NCBI GenBank assembly: GCA_023105745.1
Contig: JALGQZ010000002.1
Coordinates: forward strand, 43,390,997-43,454,996
Source: Austropuccinia psidii
Taxonomy: Eukaryota > Basidiomycota > Pucciniomycetes > Pucciniales > Sphaerophragmiaceae
Length of the DNA: 64,000 nucleotides
Direction of reading: 5' to 3'
Shown here: positions 22,292 to 35,843 of the stretch, piece after piece
How the letters are laid out: each line of letters opens with the position of its first letter
Position numbering within the stretch: the first letter of the stretch is position 1
Made by a program: the position numbers and the translations under genes
Notes under the pieces: generated by a model
What the model saw: the letters and a program-made list of their open reading frames with translations, nothing else
What the model was told of the DNA's origin: nothing
Database searches by the model: none

Positions 22292-24120
22292 TGTGAGCCT
22301 TAGAGGTAATTTCATATACCCAAAAGACCACAAAATACAAAATTAACATATAAATATAAATAAAATAAATTTATTTATATTATTAAAAGAAAATCAAAAT
22401 ATAAATATAAAATTAAAAATTTAATTACAATTTAAAAATAAAATTACATTAAATTTTGAAATTGTAAAATTACATTTATACTTGAAAAAATTAAGTAAAA
22501 ATGAATTTTTAATAAAATTGTAAAAAATTAAATAAATTTGGAAAAAATTTAAATGAAAATTATTATAACTTTTTATCCAATAAATAAATGTATAAAAATT
22601 ATTTCACCATTTGATTCCTCATAAAAAATTAGGTTGGGTCACCTCTGAGTGAAATTTTTGTAACTCAACTCTAAATAAGCTTAAATTAAGTTTTTAGTAT
22701 TTTCAATACAAAAGTTGAAAATCCTCAAAACTCTAATTTAATTCCCACCACATGTGGTGTCAACCATCAATTTTTTGTGTTAAAATTGAGGTGTTATGTT
22801 TAGTTTAGAAGTTATGAGGAATTGAAGTATTTTCAATTGAATTCAATTGAAATGTCAAAATGTGCGCATGTATTACATAAGTGAACTTTGATTTACATAT
22901 GAGGTGTCAATTATTACTGTATTGTACTGTAAAATTCAACTGAATTACATATGTAAATTATAAGTATAATACATGATGAGGAATTAAAGGAAAAAATAAA
23001 TTGGAAAGATTAAAATTGGGGGGGAAAGGAACTCTAGCTCTAAGGGGGAGCCAGACCCCCAAAATCCTTTCTGACAGGCGTGGGATGTCAAAATTCATGC
23101 AAAAGTTCATCACTTTTGGCCTGGAATTGAGTAACAGGGTCTGTGAACTCAATTGATGATGAGGTTTTGATACCAACTGGGGTAGTTTTAGCTGTTTCCA
23201 AGAGGGTAAAACTACCCTTAAGATAAAACAAACTTGGAAAAAAACCATTTTAACTGGTTTCTACGCCTCTTACACACATTCTGACATGTTTTGAAGGCTC
23301 TAGACCAGGTATTGCTATAGTAATGGCTGATTTAAGGGTCTAAAATGGCTAAAAATGGCTAAAAATGGCTTAAACCAGCCCTTTTTTGGTCCAAACCAGG
23401 GTTCAATGATGCCATAATTGGCTTTTCTGTTGTCAGACTGTTTTTCACGACTGACAAGAGTAAGTTTTACTTTTGGAGTAAGAAAATTGGTGGCTATAAA
23501 AGAATGTCTTCTTTGCCCCACTTTTCTCTTCATGTTAGAATCTTTTCCTTTTATTAATTAGTTTAAACACTGTTAAAACAATCAATAAAAGATTCTAACC
23601 TCCATTTTTAAATCATTTTAATCCTTTTAACCACGTGAAAAAATCATTATAATCATTGTTTGTAACTCTTATAATCATTTTTACCCCTGAACCACCCCAA
23701 AAGTGAATTAAAGCATCTTTCATCACTGTAAACTTTGTCACTTTGTTTCCAAATTCACTCTGGTCACTTTTGGGCGTGTTTTCTCTTTAATATTCTTTTG
23801 AAAGACTTTGTTCTTTAATTAATTGCTTGCAGCTCTTTGCTCAATTAATTCCAATTGAAATTGCTCTTGAAGAAATTTCTTTTGTAGCCTTAAAATATCT
23901 TTTGTAGAGTATTTTTTGGATAAATTTTTATTGTTGGTAAAACAATAAATTTTTATGATATTATTTTTTTATACTAATAAAGTTATAAACAATAAAACTG
24001 GCGTGTTTTCTCTTAAAAATAATATTTCATACTATTTTCAATTGATTTTTACCTTATACAAATTTTGAGGACAGGAAAAGTACTTGATTTTTAATCAAAG
24101 TTTCATATCCACACCTTACA
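22292..24120 (+). repeat. Gypsy-B1 5' LTR
   Basis: TGTGAGCC to CTTACA, 1829 bp. A TATA box is at 23495-23502 (TATAAAAG). An 11-bp unit TAAAAATGGCT is tandemly repeated at about 23341-23373, with one more copy than in the 3' LTR. Confidence 0.95.
23495..23502 (+). promoter_or_regulatory. TATA box of the Gypsy-B1 5' LTR
   Basis: GGCTATAAAAGAATG is conserved at the same place in all three Gypsy-B LTRs (23495, 31735, 57133), about 1.2 kb into the LTR, so it probably marks the U3/R transition. Confidence 0.7.
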
Positions 24121-24122
24121 TT

Positions 24123-24136
24123 TGGGGGCCCAGCCA
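24123..24136 (+). other. Probable primer binding site of Gypsy-B1
   Basis: TGGGGGCCCAGCCA lies two bases after the LTR. It begins TGG, as expected for pairing with a tRNA 3' CCA end. The same block follows the Gypsy-B2 LTR. Confidence 0.6.
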
Positions 24137-24343
24137 TGATATTTTACCTGTGACATATTTTTTTTACTCTTTTTAAATCTTTTTTCTTATATTGAAAAAT
24201 TTAAAAACATATAAAAAATACTTATAATCAAAAAATCCATAAAAAATAAAAAAAAATTCATATTATAAGTGAGGCTTATATTTTCATTTATTTTTGAGAA
24301 TATTTTTTTTTACTTAATTAATTGGTTTTTTCATTAATTTTAG

Positions 24344-25256
24344 TGTCTGACCACGTGGTAAGACAAGAAAACATTGAAACAGCCTCAACAGTAACCAGCA
24401 TTATTCCTGCCAGTACTGTTAATTCTGATCATAATAGTACTATTATTGTGACTCAGAATATTCAACCAGAGCCAATTTCTTCTGAATTAGTCAACTCAGA
24501 AACAAGTAATACTCTTCAGAAAGCCAAAGATTTGGCCAATAGTAAGTTTTTTTGACGTAAAATTACTATTTTGAGCCTTTTTTAACCATAATTATGCCTT
24601 CAACCAGGTCAGGAGCCAGCTATAACCCCTCAAGCAGCTTTCAGAAAGGTAATAGACGTGATTATGGCAGAGGCCAATCAGGTACAGAAGGAAAAGGGTC
24701 AGTTGATGACTTCCAAACAACTAAAATAGGTCATTCTGAAGCTGATAATACCATTTTACCTTCAAAAAGAGCTGACACCGTCACAACAAGCCTTTGTGGA
24801 CATATACAAAGCCAGCCACAGTGAATACAACAATGCACTTCAGTTCAAGGAGTACCAGATCCTTGCAGACCTGTGGAATAATTGCATTAATTCTTACCTG
24901 ACTGTGAGAAAATTCCTGGGCCATCCCAATACTTGCAAATTGCTCAATGGATGGCATCCATTGATGGAGAAGAAAAACATGATGCTTTTGACACTAGAAT
25001 GGAGGAAAAACAACCCTTCACAACACAAACCAGTGCCAAAAATAGCCCCAGTGCCAGCAGCAGCAATTCCAACGTGCAAAAGCAGCCACAAGCTCCAAAA
25101 AAAGGCAAAGGGAAGGCACCAGCCCCAAAGCCTTACAGCCAGGGCTACAGAATCCCAAAGATTCAACAGGATGCCATGGGAAATGTATTTCAGATGGCCA
25201 GAACCATGATGGAATTACAGAAGAAGGAGGAAGCCAGATTAAAATATCAAAAATGA
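24344..25256 (+). pseudogene. Gypsy-B1 ORF1 (spliced leader protein), damaged
   Basis: Exon sequence from about 24344 (VRQENIETASTVTSIIPAST) runs to 24541. A GTAAGT...CAACCAG intron at 24542-24607 follows, then a second exon to the TGA at 25254-25256. The second exon includes KEYQILADLWNNC, LTVRKFLGHPNTCKLLNGW, LEWRK and a basic Lys/Pro-rich tail before QMARTMMELQKKEEARL. This copy has a TAG near 24727 and a one-base loss near 25052 relative to Gypsy-B2. The stop overlaps the next ATG as ATGA. The start codon is not identified; TTTTAG at 24343 looks like another 3' splice site. Function unknown. Confidence 0.65.
24542..24607 (+). other. Predicted intron in Gypsy-B1 ORF1
   Basis: GTAAGT to CCAG, 66 nt, with TTAAC as a possible branch site. 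The same intron is predicted in Gypsy-B2 (58181-58244), and in both copies splicing shifts the reading into the frame that ends at the ATGA overlap. Confidence 0.65.
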
Positions 25257-28200
25257 TTTCTGATACTTTTGATTGTATTCCAGAGTTGTATAAAGCTATT
25301 TCTGATGTAAAAAGTCATCTTTCTGATAAAAATACATCAATTTGTGACAATCTTAAAACAAATAACTTGAGTCTGAGCCAAATAAATGATACACTTAAAT
25401 GCTTTGAAAGAGTTTTAAGAACAATAAAAACTTCCAATAATTATAATTCTTTTGGCATTAAAATAAATGAACAATCTGCCATTATTAAAGAATTAACAGA
25501 TAAATATTCTAAATTCAATATTGATGACATAATTGAAACAAGAATAAAACAAGCCATAAACACTATCAAAGAAGATAATAAAAAAGCTCTTGATGATATT
25601 TCAAAATCATTTGCTGAAGTAAAGACAAATACAATTGCCTTGAAAAAGCATTTTGATACCTCAAAAGAGGAAATATCAAAATTAACAATAAAGTTAAATG
25701 AAGTTATATCTGATAAGAATAAACAAACAGAATTATGGAATGAGCTTACATATAAAGAGGATGATCATAAAAAGAATGTCATAGACTCTATACAAAGCTT
25801 ACAACATGAATTAAGAAGTTCACAAAGGTGTAACAACAGTAAAATAAATGATATTGAGCAACTGCTAAACACCTTGCCAAGAATGTCTACACCTCTGAAC
25901 CAAAACAAGGGAGCAAGAATTCCTAATTCACAAGTATTGGATATTGAAAATTCACAGTTAAGAGAGGAATTTTCTGCTTCTTTTCATCACTTGGAACCAT
26001 CAATGGGCCAAGCACTCTTGAAAGAAGTTCCAAAACTTAAAGAATGGCCTCACTTCAGTGGTGAAGGAGAGTATGACCATATGGAATTCATTAGAGGTAT
26101 TGACATGATCAAAGAGCATTTTGAATTACCAGAAAGATTGGTAACAGCAAGATTTAACACCTTGTTTACCAAATCAGCTCACAGATGGTACATCAAAATA
26201 AGACAAGCACATGGACACCAGAGTTGGACTTGGTGGAAAACCCAAGTCATTAACAAATGGGAAAATGATGCTTGGAGGTTTAAAGTTGAAACAGCCTTTG
26301 AATCTGCCAAATTTAATTCTGATAAAGACAAAGCTTTACCATGGTTTTGCCAACAAAAAGACAGATTAACAGCATTATATCCAGACATGTCATAATTTAT
26401 GATCCATAGAAAAATTCTGAGACAATGTGGAGGTGACTTAGAGAATGCTGTCAAAAGCAGGACTACTGAACAGTCTTCAGCAGAAGATATTATCAATATA
26501 TTAGAAGAAGTAACCACCAGAACCAAAATTGGTTCTAGTAAGGTGAATCTCAAAACAAGGCTTAATACACCTTGGAAAGATTCTGTGGACAAAAACTCCA
26601 AAGAAAATTCTAGTAATATTAAGTATAAATCTGCAGATACAGTCAGAAAGTGCCATATTTGCCAAAGTACCACCCATTTAGCCAATACATGTCCAAAAAG
26701 AGGGAAAATCAATGAAATTTACATTGAAAAAGATCCTGATGTTGAAAAAGAAGACATAATTGAAGACAATTCAGATGATAAGTCATCCATATTTTCTGAA
26801 TCTTCAAAAGATATAGAAAATATCAATGCCACTTTTGAAATCATGGAATCTTATTCCCACTTGCCACAATTGAGAAATGGTCAACTTGATTTATCAAAAG
26901 TTCAAGATGCACAACTTATGAAAACAAAACCAAACAGGGGGAAAGGTTATACAGCTGGTAACTCCTGTATAACAGAAGTGGTGATTGACAACAAGCCCAC
27001 CAAACTTTTACTTGGCCCAGGAGCCTTCTGCTCTTGTGTTGGAAAATCTTTTCTTAAGACTTGTGTACCAAATTTTGAAGACCAATTGTTACCAATTGAT
27101 GGTATAAAATTCAATAGTGCAAGTAATCCAATGAAAGAATTAGGAATTTTTGAGACCAATGTCATATTCCCACACATAAATGGGAATTTAAGAATTACAG
27201 TTGAATTTTTTGTTATGGAAAATTGCTCTAGTACCCATTTCATATTGGGAAATGACTATTTAATCATGTATGGGATAGATTTGCATAACAACAAAGACAG
27301 ATACTTTACTATTGGAGACAATAAGCGCCAAAAATTTGCCTTTTTACCATTTAAAAGACAAATTACAGTAAACAAAGTATCACCAGTCAACTTAGAGTTA
27401 GAGAAATTCAAGTCTGAACAGTTAAATGAGGCTGAAATAAGCCTTCATCTGACTGATAAACAAGAGAATGAACTTTCTTCCCTTTTGTATGACCACAGAG
27501 GAGCATTTGCTTCAGACAAAGAACCTCTAGGAGCAATTATTGGTCATGAAGTTGACATCATTCTTAACATTGAGAGACCTTATCCACAACTCTTAAGAAG
27601 ACCTGCATATCTAGCAAGTCCAAAATCAAGAGAAGCTCTAGAAATTCATATCAAAGAACTTCTGGACCTTGGTGTAATAAGCAAAGTAGGCCACAATGAA
27701 GAAGTAGAAATAACTACACCAGTCATAGTGGCATGGCATAATGGAAAATCTAGAATGGTTGGGGACTTTAGAGCTCTGAACACTTACACTGTGCCTGACA
27801 GATACCCAATACCAAAAATCCAAATTGCCCTTACTCAAATATCTCAAGCAGTGTATATAACCACTATGGATGCCCTTAAAGGTTTCCACCAAAATGTGGT
27901 GAAACAACAAGAAAGAAAATACTTGAGAATTATTGTTCATTGTGGAGTGTATGAATACTTAAGGATGCCCTTTGGTATCAAAACTGCACCTTCACACTTC
28001 CAAAGAATGATGAATGAAATCTTCCCTGAAGAACTCTCAGAGGGATGGTTAATCATTTACATTGATGACATTATTGTCTGTTCCAAAACTTGGGAGGAGC
28101 ACATGTACAGATTTTCCAGAGTTTTGACAAAAATTCAATCAGTAAACATGAAAATCTCCTTGAACAAATGTCATTTTGGATTTAAAGACCTTAAAGCACT

Positions 28201-30518
28201 AGGACATGTTGTATCTGGTTTGGCCCTTGGAATTGACAAAAACAAAGTTGCAGCAGTATTGCTAAAACCCATGCCTCAGAATAAGAAGGAAATTCAGTCA
28301 TTCTTAGGTTTTTCAGGATATTACAGGCAACACATTAAAGATTTTGCATCCATAGCAAGACCACTTTATAAATTGTGTGACAAAGACACAGTATTTGAAA
28401 TGACTGTTGACAGAGTCAAAGCTTTTGGGTCTCTAAGAGAAGCCTTGACCACTGCTCCACTCTTACTGATGCCAGACTTTAAATTGCCTTTTAAATTGTA
28501 TATTGATGCATCAGGGGATGGGCTAGGTGCTGCACTTCACCAAGTTCAGATCATAAATGACAAACCTGTAGAAGGACCCATATGTTTCATATCCAGGCAG
28601 ATCAAACCAACTGAAGCCAGATATGGAGCAAGTCAAATGGAATGTCTATGCCTTGTCTGGTCCTTGGAAAAATTGAACTACTTCTTGGAGGGATGTGTTT
28701 TTGAGGTAATAACAGATTGTACAGCTGTCAAGTCACTTTTAAACATGAAAACACCCAAAAGACATATGCTCAGATGGCAAATAGCCATACAGGAATACAG
28801 AGACAATATGACTATTGTTCATAAGGATGGGAATATTCATAAGAATGCAGATGGACTAAGCAGATGGCCATTACCAAATAATATTGATAATTCTGCTTAT
28901 GTGCCAGAAGAAGCTTCACCACAAATCCCAATAGAAGGAATAAGTGTTACAGACTTGAACACCACCTTCTTTGAAGAGGTCAGGAATAGTTACACTCAAG
29001 ATAAGAATTGTAGCATCTTATGCCAATTACTTAACAAAGACTGTAAAGACAACTCTCTAATACGTGCCTTGGATGAAGTATGGAAAAAATCTTATGATGA
29101 AGGAAGATTTCACCTACTGGATGGTATAATTTACCACAGAACCAAGCACACATGTGTCATGACAGTTGTAGACAGGTCATTAATCAATCTTGTACTAAAA
29201 GAATGCCATGATTGCCCCTTTTCAGGACATCTGTCTGAAGAAAGAACAAGAGAGAAAGTAAAAGACCTGCATATGGTGGCCAATGTGGAAAAACGATGTT
29301 GCAGAGTATTGCAAAACCTGTGACAGATGTCAAAAAGCAAATAAATCCACTGGCAAAAGACTTGGAAATATGATCAAAATCCAAGAACCCAACAGACCTT
29401 GGGAAATTGTCCAGATGGATTGGGTAACTGTCCTACCACCAGGAGGTGACAGGAGTTACAATGCTTGCCTAGTAATTGTGGACAGATTTAGTAAAACTCC
29501 AATCTTTTTGCCATGTCACAAAGATGATACATCCATGGATACAGCTCTTCTAATATGGAATAGAGTAGTATCATGGACTGGAATATTTACAAATATCATT
29601 AGTGACAGAGATCCTAAATTCACCTCAGCACTGCGGAAAAATCTTCACCAGCTATTTGGGACAAAATTATCCTTCTCCACAGCCTACCACCCACAAACTG
29701 ATGGCCTCGCTGAAAGAATGATTCAAACCTTATAAGATATGGTGAGAAGATTTTGTGCATATGGCCTTGAATTTGAAGATAGTGATGGATTTACCCATGA
29801 CTGGTGTACTCTGTTGCCAGCCCTGGAATTGGCATATAAAACATCAATCCATGCCAGTACCAATCAAACTCCTGCTATTCTAGAAAAAGGATGGAACCCC
29901 AAGTTACCCCAAGATTCCTTGAGGAAAGATTTAATTGAAATACATCCCACAGCTTCTAGCTTCAAAGGAATTCTAGACAAAGCTAGAAAGCATGCAATAA
30001 GGTGCATGGAGGACTCTTTTTCATATGCTAAAGACAAATGGGATAAATCACATGCAACTCCAGATTTCAAAGTGGGGGACCTAGTTCTTGTATCCACCAC
30101 TAACTTCAATAACATCAAAGGATGTAAAAGATTGAAAGACTCCTTTGCAGTACCTTTTGTTATTAAGGCCCTCCATGGAGAAAATGCTGTTGAAGTAGAG
30201 TTATCTGAAGAACTTAGCAATAAGCATCCTACATTTCCAGTGAGCTTAATAAATCCATATAAATCTGGTGATGCTGAGAAATTTCCCTTGAGGAATAAGA
30301 TTACCCAAGTTATACCTCTTATTGAGACATCTGGTACTAAGAAAATTACCAAAGTTCTTAAAGAAAGAAAATTAAGAACCAAGAAAGTGAGGGAATACCT
30401 TGTTAGGTACAGTGACCCAACTTGTGAAGATGAATGGTTAGAAGAAAAAGATATACCAGAGGTTACCAAACTCCTCAGGAGATTCAGACACACTAGAAAT
30501 ACCAATATTACAAAGTAA
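25253..30518 (+). pseudogene. Gypsy-B1 Gag-Pol polyprotein, five lesions
   Basis: From ATG 25253: coiled-coil Asn/Lys-rich N-part, gag domain near 26040-26390 (EWPHFSGEGEYDHMEFIRG), CCHC knuckle [14 protein letters not shown] near 26650, protease at 27010, RT with YIDD near 28060, RNase H, integrase, and a C-terminal chromodomain (KVREYLVRYSDP). Lesions relative to Gypsy-B2: TAA at 26393-26395 in place of GAA; protease Asp changed to Gly (LLLGPGAF); an extra A near 29260 in the integrase zinc region; TAA near 29733; and the RT motif NVVTPRARK is NVVKQQERK. The integrase core keeps ISDRDPKF and [10 protein letters not shown]. Confidence 0.93.
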
Positions 30519-30523
30519 TATTC

Positions 30524-30541
30524 TTTTTTAGGGGGAGGGAA
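30524..30541 (+). other. Polypurine tract of Gypsy-B1
   Basis: AGGGGGAGGGAA lies immediately before the 3' LTR and just after the pol stop codon. Confidence 0.8.
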
Positions 30542-32359
30542 TGTGAGCCTTAGAGGTAATTTCATATACCCAAAAGACCACAAAATACAAAATTAACATA
30601 TAAATATAAATAAAATAAATTTATTTATATTATTAAAATAAAAATCAAAATATAAATATAAAATTAAAAATTCAATTACAATTTAAAAATAAAATTACAT
30701 TAAATTTTGAAATTGTAAAATTACATTTATACTTGAAAAAATTAAGTAAAAATGAATTTTTCATAAAATTGTAAAAAATTGAATAAATTTGGAAAAAAGT
30801 TAAATAAAAATTATTATAACTTTTTATCCAATAAATAAACATATAAAAATTGTTTCACCATTTGATTCCTCATGAAAAGTTAGGTGGGGTTGCCTCTGAG
30901 TGAAATTTTTGTAACTCAACTCTAAATAAGCTTAAGTTAAGTTTTTAGTATTTTCAATACAAAAGTTGAAAATCCTCAAAACTCTAATCTAATTCACACC
31001 ACATGTGGTGTTAACCATCAATTTTTGTGTTAAAATTGAGGTGTTGTGTTTAGTTTAGAAGTTATGAGGAATTGAAGTATTTTCAATTGAATTCAATTGA
31101 AATGTCAAAATGTGCGCGTGTATTACATAAGTGAGCTTTGATTTACATATGAGGTGTCAATTATTACTGTATTGTACTGTACAATTCAATTTAATTACAT
31201 ATGTAAATTATAAGTATAATACATGATGAGGAATTAAAGGAAAAAATAAATTGGAAAGATTAAAATTGGGGGGGAAAAGGAACTCTAGCTCTAAGGGGGA
31301 GCCAGACCCCCAAAATCCTTGCTGACAGGCGTGGGATGTCAAAATTCATGCAAAGGTTCATCACTTTTGGCCTGGAATTGAGTAACAGGGTCTGTGAACT
31401 CAATTGATGATGAGGTTTTGATACCAACTGGGGTAGGTTTAGCTGTTGCCAAGAGGGTAAAACTACCCTTAAGATAAAACAAACTTAGCAAAAACAGTTT
31501 TAAGTGGTTTCTACGCCTCTTACACACATTCTGACGTGTGTTGAAGGCTCTAGACCAGGTATTGCTATAGTAATGGCTGATTTAAGGGTCTAAAATGGCT
31601 AAAAATGGCTTAAACCAGCCCTTTTTTGGTCCAAACCAGGGTTCAATGATGACATAATTGGCTTTTCTGTTGTCAGACTGTTTTTCACGACTGACAAGAG
31701 TAAATTTTACTTTTGGAGTAAGAAAATTGGTGGCTATAAAAGAATGTCTTCTTTGCCCCACTTTTCTCTTCATGTTAGAATCTTTTCCTTTTATTAATTA
31801 GTTTAAACACTGGTAAACCAATCAATAAAAGATTCCAACCTCCATTTTTAAATCATTTTAATCCTTTTAACCATATGAAAAATCATTATAATCATTGTTT
31901 GTAACTCTTATAATCATTTTTACCCCTGAACCACCCCAAAAGTGAATTAAAGCATCTTTCATCACTGTAAACTTTGTCACTTTGTTTCCAAATTCACTCT
32001 GGTCACTTTTGGGCGTGTTTTCTCTTTAATATTCTTTTTAAAGACTTTGTTCTTTAATTAATTTCTTGCAGCTCTTTGCTCAATTAATTCCAATTGAAAT
32101 TGCTCTTGAAGAAATTTCTTTTGTAGCCTTAAAATATCTCTTGTAGAGTATTTTTTGGATAAATTTTTATTGTTGGTAAAACAATAAATTTTTATAATAT
32201 TATTTTTTTATACTAATAAAGTTATAAACAATAAAATTGGCATGTTTTCTCTTAAAAATAATATTTCATACTATTTTTAATTGATTTTTACCTTATACAA
32301 ATTTTGAGGACAGGAAAAGTACTTGATTTTTAATCAAAGTTTCATATCCACACCTTACA
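30542..32359 (+). repeat. Gypsy-B1 3' LTR
   Basis: TGTGAGCC to CTTACA, 1818 bp, highly similar to the 5' LTR. It lacks one 11-bp TAAAAATGGCT unit and has scattered substitutions. It has a TATA box at 31735-31742. Confidence 0.95.
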
Positions 32360-35300
32360 TCTCTAGTCCTGGACACAGGAGCGTTGAATCACATGTTTAA
32401 CAACAAACGTTTTTTCTCATCAATCAAACCCTGCTCTACTAAAATATTGACAGGATGCAACAGATCATCTCTGAAAGCAGAAGCCATCAGAACTGCCAGG
32501 ATTACCAACAGGCAAGGAAAAACCTGGAACCTACACAACAGTCTTTATGTACCAGCACTCACCACAAATCTGCTCTCTCTAACTAACTTTGCCACCTCAG
32601 AAACTATAATCAAGAAGGAAAAAGGACACCATGAGGTGTACTTAGACAAGGAGATCAAGCCATTGTTCATTCGCTCCATTACCAACTCAGTACTAGAAAC
32701 AAAAATCCAACTACTGACAAACCAATGTTACCACACCAAGCATCAAGACCAACCATGGCATGATCGACTGGGTCACATGAATGAAGCAGGTATTGTGAAG
32801 CTAGTAAACAGTCAAAAAGGCAAGCAAAGCTGTGATATCTGCCTTAAAGGAAAAATAACTGCCTTACCTTTCTCCTCAAAATTCACACCGGCATTTTCAA
32901 TTCTAGAAAACATTCATCTCGATCTGTGTGGACCTATTGCCGCACCAACAGTATCGGGAAGCCAATACTTCATGATCATTATCAATCAATTCAGCAAATT
33001 CATCTTGGTCAAATTACTGAAATGCAAAAATGAAGTGTTCAAAAATGCAGCTGAAAACCTCCACTCAACAAGAATCAAGAGAATCATTTCAGACGGAGGA
33101 GGCGAATTCAAGAACCACTCTTTCAAAAAACTATGTCTTGAAAGTGGCATTGAACACCGTTTCAGTCCAGCCTACACCCCTCAACACAATGATATATTGG
33201 AGAGAGGAAACCGCTCGGTCATCAAAAAAGCTAGGTGTTTGTTGATCCAATCCTCCCTTCCTTTGAAATTCTGGGGTGAAGCTGTATCAACTGCGGCTTT
33301 TCTATGCAACCTAATACCTAAACAAGGTAGCAACAAAACCCCATTCGAAAACTGGTATCACCAAAAGCCCCCTCTTAAACATTTAAGACCCTTTTGATGC
33401 AAGGCCTGGATCCAAATTCCAGCACAATTACGTACTCACAAGCTTTCCCTGGTGTCATGGGAAGGAATATTTCTAGGCTATGAAAACAATGGATCAAGCT
33501 ATAGAATTCCCAGAAACTTAGATCAGGCAGTGGTAATCAGCAGGCACGTGTACTTTGACAAAAAAACCTTCCCATCAATCTTCCCACATGATGTCACATC
33601 ATTCAGCCCTGACCTCAGATCCCTCTTTCTGTATTTCAACAGGAATTGCAAGGAGCCAAATGCAATGACTTTACCCGAATCAAGCACAGAACAGTTGGAA
33701 CAACCAACTGAAGAGGGAGAAGATCAGGAGTCCTTGTACGCAATTCCAGAACTTCAACCCAGCAAAATCAGAGTCATTGGTCCAAGACACCCCACTCTGA
33801 TCAGCAGCAACATTGATACAACAAACATCCTCTCATACCAAAGAAGACCAAGAACCAACCTCACTCAAATCAAGGTAAACAAAGCCCCCAAATCTTACAA
33901 TGAAGCTTTATCCGGACCAAACAAAGAAAGGTGGGAAGCAGAAATTCAGACCAAGCTTGGTAACATAGAGAAGTTGAATGTATGGACTCCTCGCCCAAAA
34001 ACTGCTGACGACAAACCAATCACCTGCACCTGGGCTTTCAAAATTAAAAAAGACGGCACAGGGAAGCCTACCAAATACAAGGCTTGTCTCTGCGCTCAAG
34101 GTTTTTGACAAATTCCAGGGGTTGACTACCAACACACGTTCTCTCCAACCAGTCGACTCAGCTCTCTCCAACTCTTATTTCCTTTGCAGCCTCCAACCAC
34201 TACCAATTTCACCAGATGGACGTCAAAAGTGCATTCCTAAATGCCCCAATTGAAGACAATGTCGCCATAGAAATCCCACAGGGCCTGACACTCAACAAAA
34301 CCTCTCAAGTTCTCCAACTGAATAAGGTCCTCTATGGATTAAAGCAATCTCCCCTGGCCTGGCATAATCATCTCCCAAAATGGCTAAAAAGCATCAATTT
34401 CTATCAATCAGTTTCTGACCCCTGTGTTTTCTGGAAATCAGACCCAGATCCCATCTGGATTTACGTCCATGTAGACAGCCTTGCTCTGTTTGGTCCAAAT
34501 CTTGACTCATACAAGAACACTTCAAAATGAAGGATCTCGGGGAAGCAAACCTGCTCCTTGGAATAACCATTCACCACCTCCAGAACAAATTCTACCTGTC
34601 TCAAGCTCACTACATAAACCAACTAGCAGAAACCTTCAACATTTCCGAACTCACTCCATCTAACACTCCACTGAAACCCCATCTTCAACTCTTACCTGCC
34701 TCTAGTGAAGAGATCAAAGAATTAAAAGATACAGGAATAAACTATTGAAGTGCTGTAGGATCCCTAAACTAAATCAGTTCTAATACAAGACCAGATATCA
34801 CTTTTGCCATAAGTCACCTCTCTCAATTTCTGGAAAAACCCGGGATTCTCCATTGGAAAGCCTGTCTTCAAGTCTTACAATACCTGTTCCACACAAGGCA
34901 TCTCTCTCTCCATTTCCATCGTCAAGAAAATAACCAGATCATCAGCTATTCCAATGCCGACTGGGGAAACAACCCAGTTGACTGCTGATCAGTTTCAGGG
35001 TACATTGTAAGCAGAAATCACCACCTTATCTCTTGGCGCTCAAAGAGACAAAACACTGTCTCCCATTCAACCACAGAAGCCAAATACAAGGCCCTGTCCA
35101 ACGTCACAAAAGAAACCATGTGGTTACACAATTTCTGCAGGGAAATCAATCTTCCTCTCTTGGACAAGCCTAGAATCCTAAATGACAATAAAGGAGCAAT
35201 TGATCTGGCTCTCTGTAAAGCAAATCACAACAGTTTTAAGACCAAACACATGGACATCAAACTTCACTATATCCAAGAACTCCTACAAGATAACACAATC

Positions 35301-35480
35301 ACAATCCAACACGTCTCAACACATAATATGATTGCAGATCTTCTAACCAAGGCTGTAGGTAAGACTGCCCTGAGGAACTCCTGTCTCTCACTCAACCTCC
35401 TTCCTAATCCAACATGCTCTCCCCCTGACAGTACATTGCAAGGGAGGGTGTTAGGTTTGCACAGCACGGCTCCTGACTGA
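32360..35480 (+). pseudogene. Copia-1 pol: protease, integrase, RT, RNase H, decayed
   Basis: Protease LVLDTGALNHMF begins right after the Gypsy-B1 target duplicate. Next come the GAG-pre-integrase region (WHDRLGHMNEAG), CDICLKGK, and the integrase core with HLDLCGPIAAP, SDGGGEF and QHNDILERGNRS. A TGA at 33395 follows LRPF and another near 34108 follows CAQGF. A frameshift lies near 34170. RT resumes at MDVKSAFLNAPIED, but the catalytic box is YVHVDSLALFG, with the second Asp changed to Ser. Another shift is near 34525. RNase H (SNADWGNN, STTEAKYKALSN) runs to the end, and the last codons lie inside the 3' LTR. Confidence 0.92.
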
Positions 35481-35838
35481 AACCTAATTCAAGTATAGTT
35501 TCAAGTTTGATCCACGCCTTCCTCCTATTTTATCCATCACTTTTCCTTCTCTCAACAATTCTTCTTATCTCTTCTCCACACAAAATACTCTCTCTCTCTC
35601 TTCCTCTTCGATCGCTACTTTTCTCTCCGCTTTACTTACTCATCTATTCACAAGCCCTTTGTCTGATATTACTGTCTTGTGAGCTTACTGATACCATAAG
35701 TCAATCACCATTGCATCAACTAGTTATTATTTTGTTTATCATCGTTTGTCCTTTAGGTAGATTTTGTTTCTTATAATTAGCTCTAACTATACCGCTGCTG
35801 AAATTCATCCTTTAGTTTGATCTTTCTAAACCACATTA
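35449..35838 (+). repeat. Copia-1 3' LTR
   Basis: It begins TGTTAGGTTTG after the polypurine tract AAGGGAGGG (35440-35448) and ends CCACATTA. The second copy of the GGGGT target duplication follows. Confidence 0.93.
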
Positions 35839-35843
35839 GGGGT

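Larger units (their letters stand above)
22292..32359 (+). mobile_element. Gypsy-B1, full-length Ty3/gypsy element inserted in copia-1
   Basis: It is 10,068 bp with LTRs of 1829 and 1818 bp, each TGTGAGCC...CCTTACA. The 5-bp duplication TCTCT is at 22287-22291 and 32360-32364. Contents in order: LTR, primer site, ORF1 with an intron, Gag-Pol with chromodomain, polypurine tract, LTR. Pol carries several lesions. Its homologue Gypsy-B2 at 55917 has far fewer. Confidence 0.96.
21027..35838 (+). mobile_element. Copia-1 (Ty1/copia), full length, inserted in Gypsy-A and split by Gypsy-B1
   Basis: LTRs of 387 and 390 bp bound the element, and the 5-bp duplication GGGGT is present at 21022-21026 and 35839-35843. 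Gene order is gag, protease, integrase, RT, RNase H. Gypsy-B1 occupies 22292-32359 between gag and protease. Pol has several stops, frameshifts and a lost RT catalytic Asp, so it is inactive. Confidence 0.95.

Noticed and set aside
29864..30583. Minus-strand 239-codon frame opposite the Gypsy-B1 integrase C-terminus
   Set aside because: It has no motif and mirrors the sense codons of the integrase and chromodomain.
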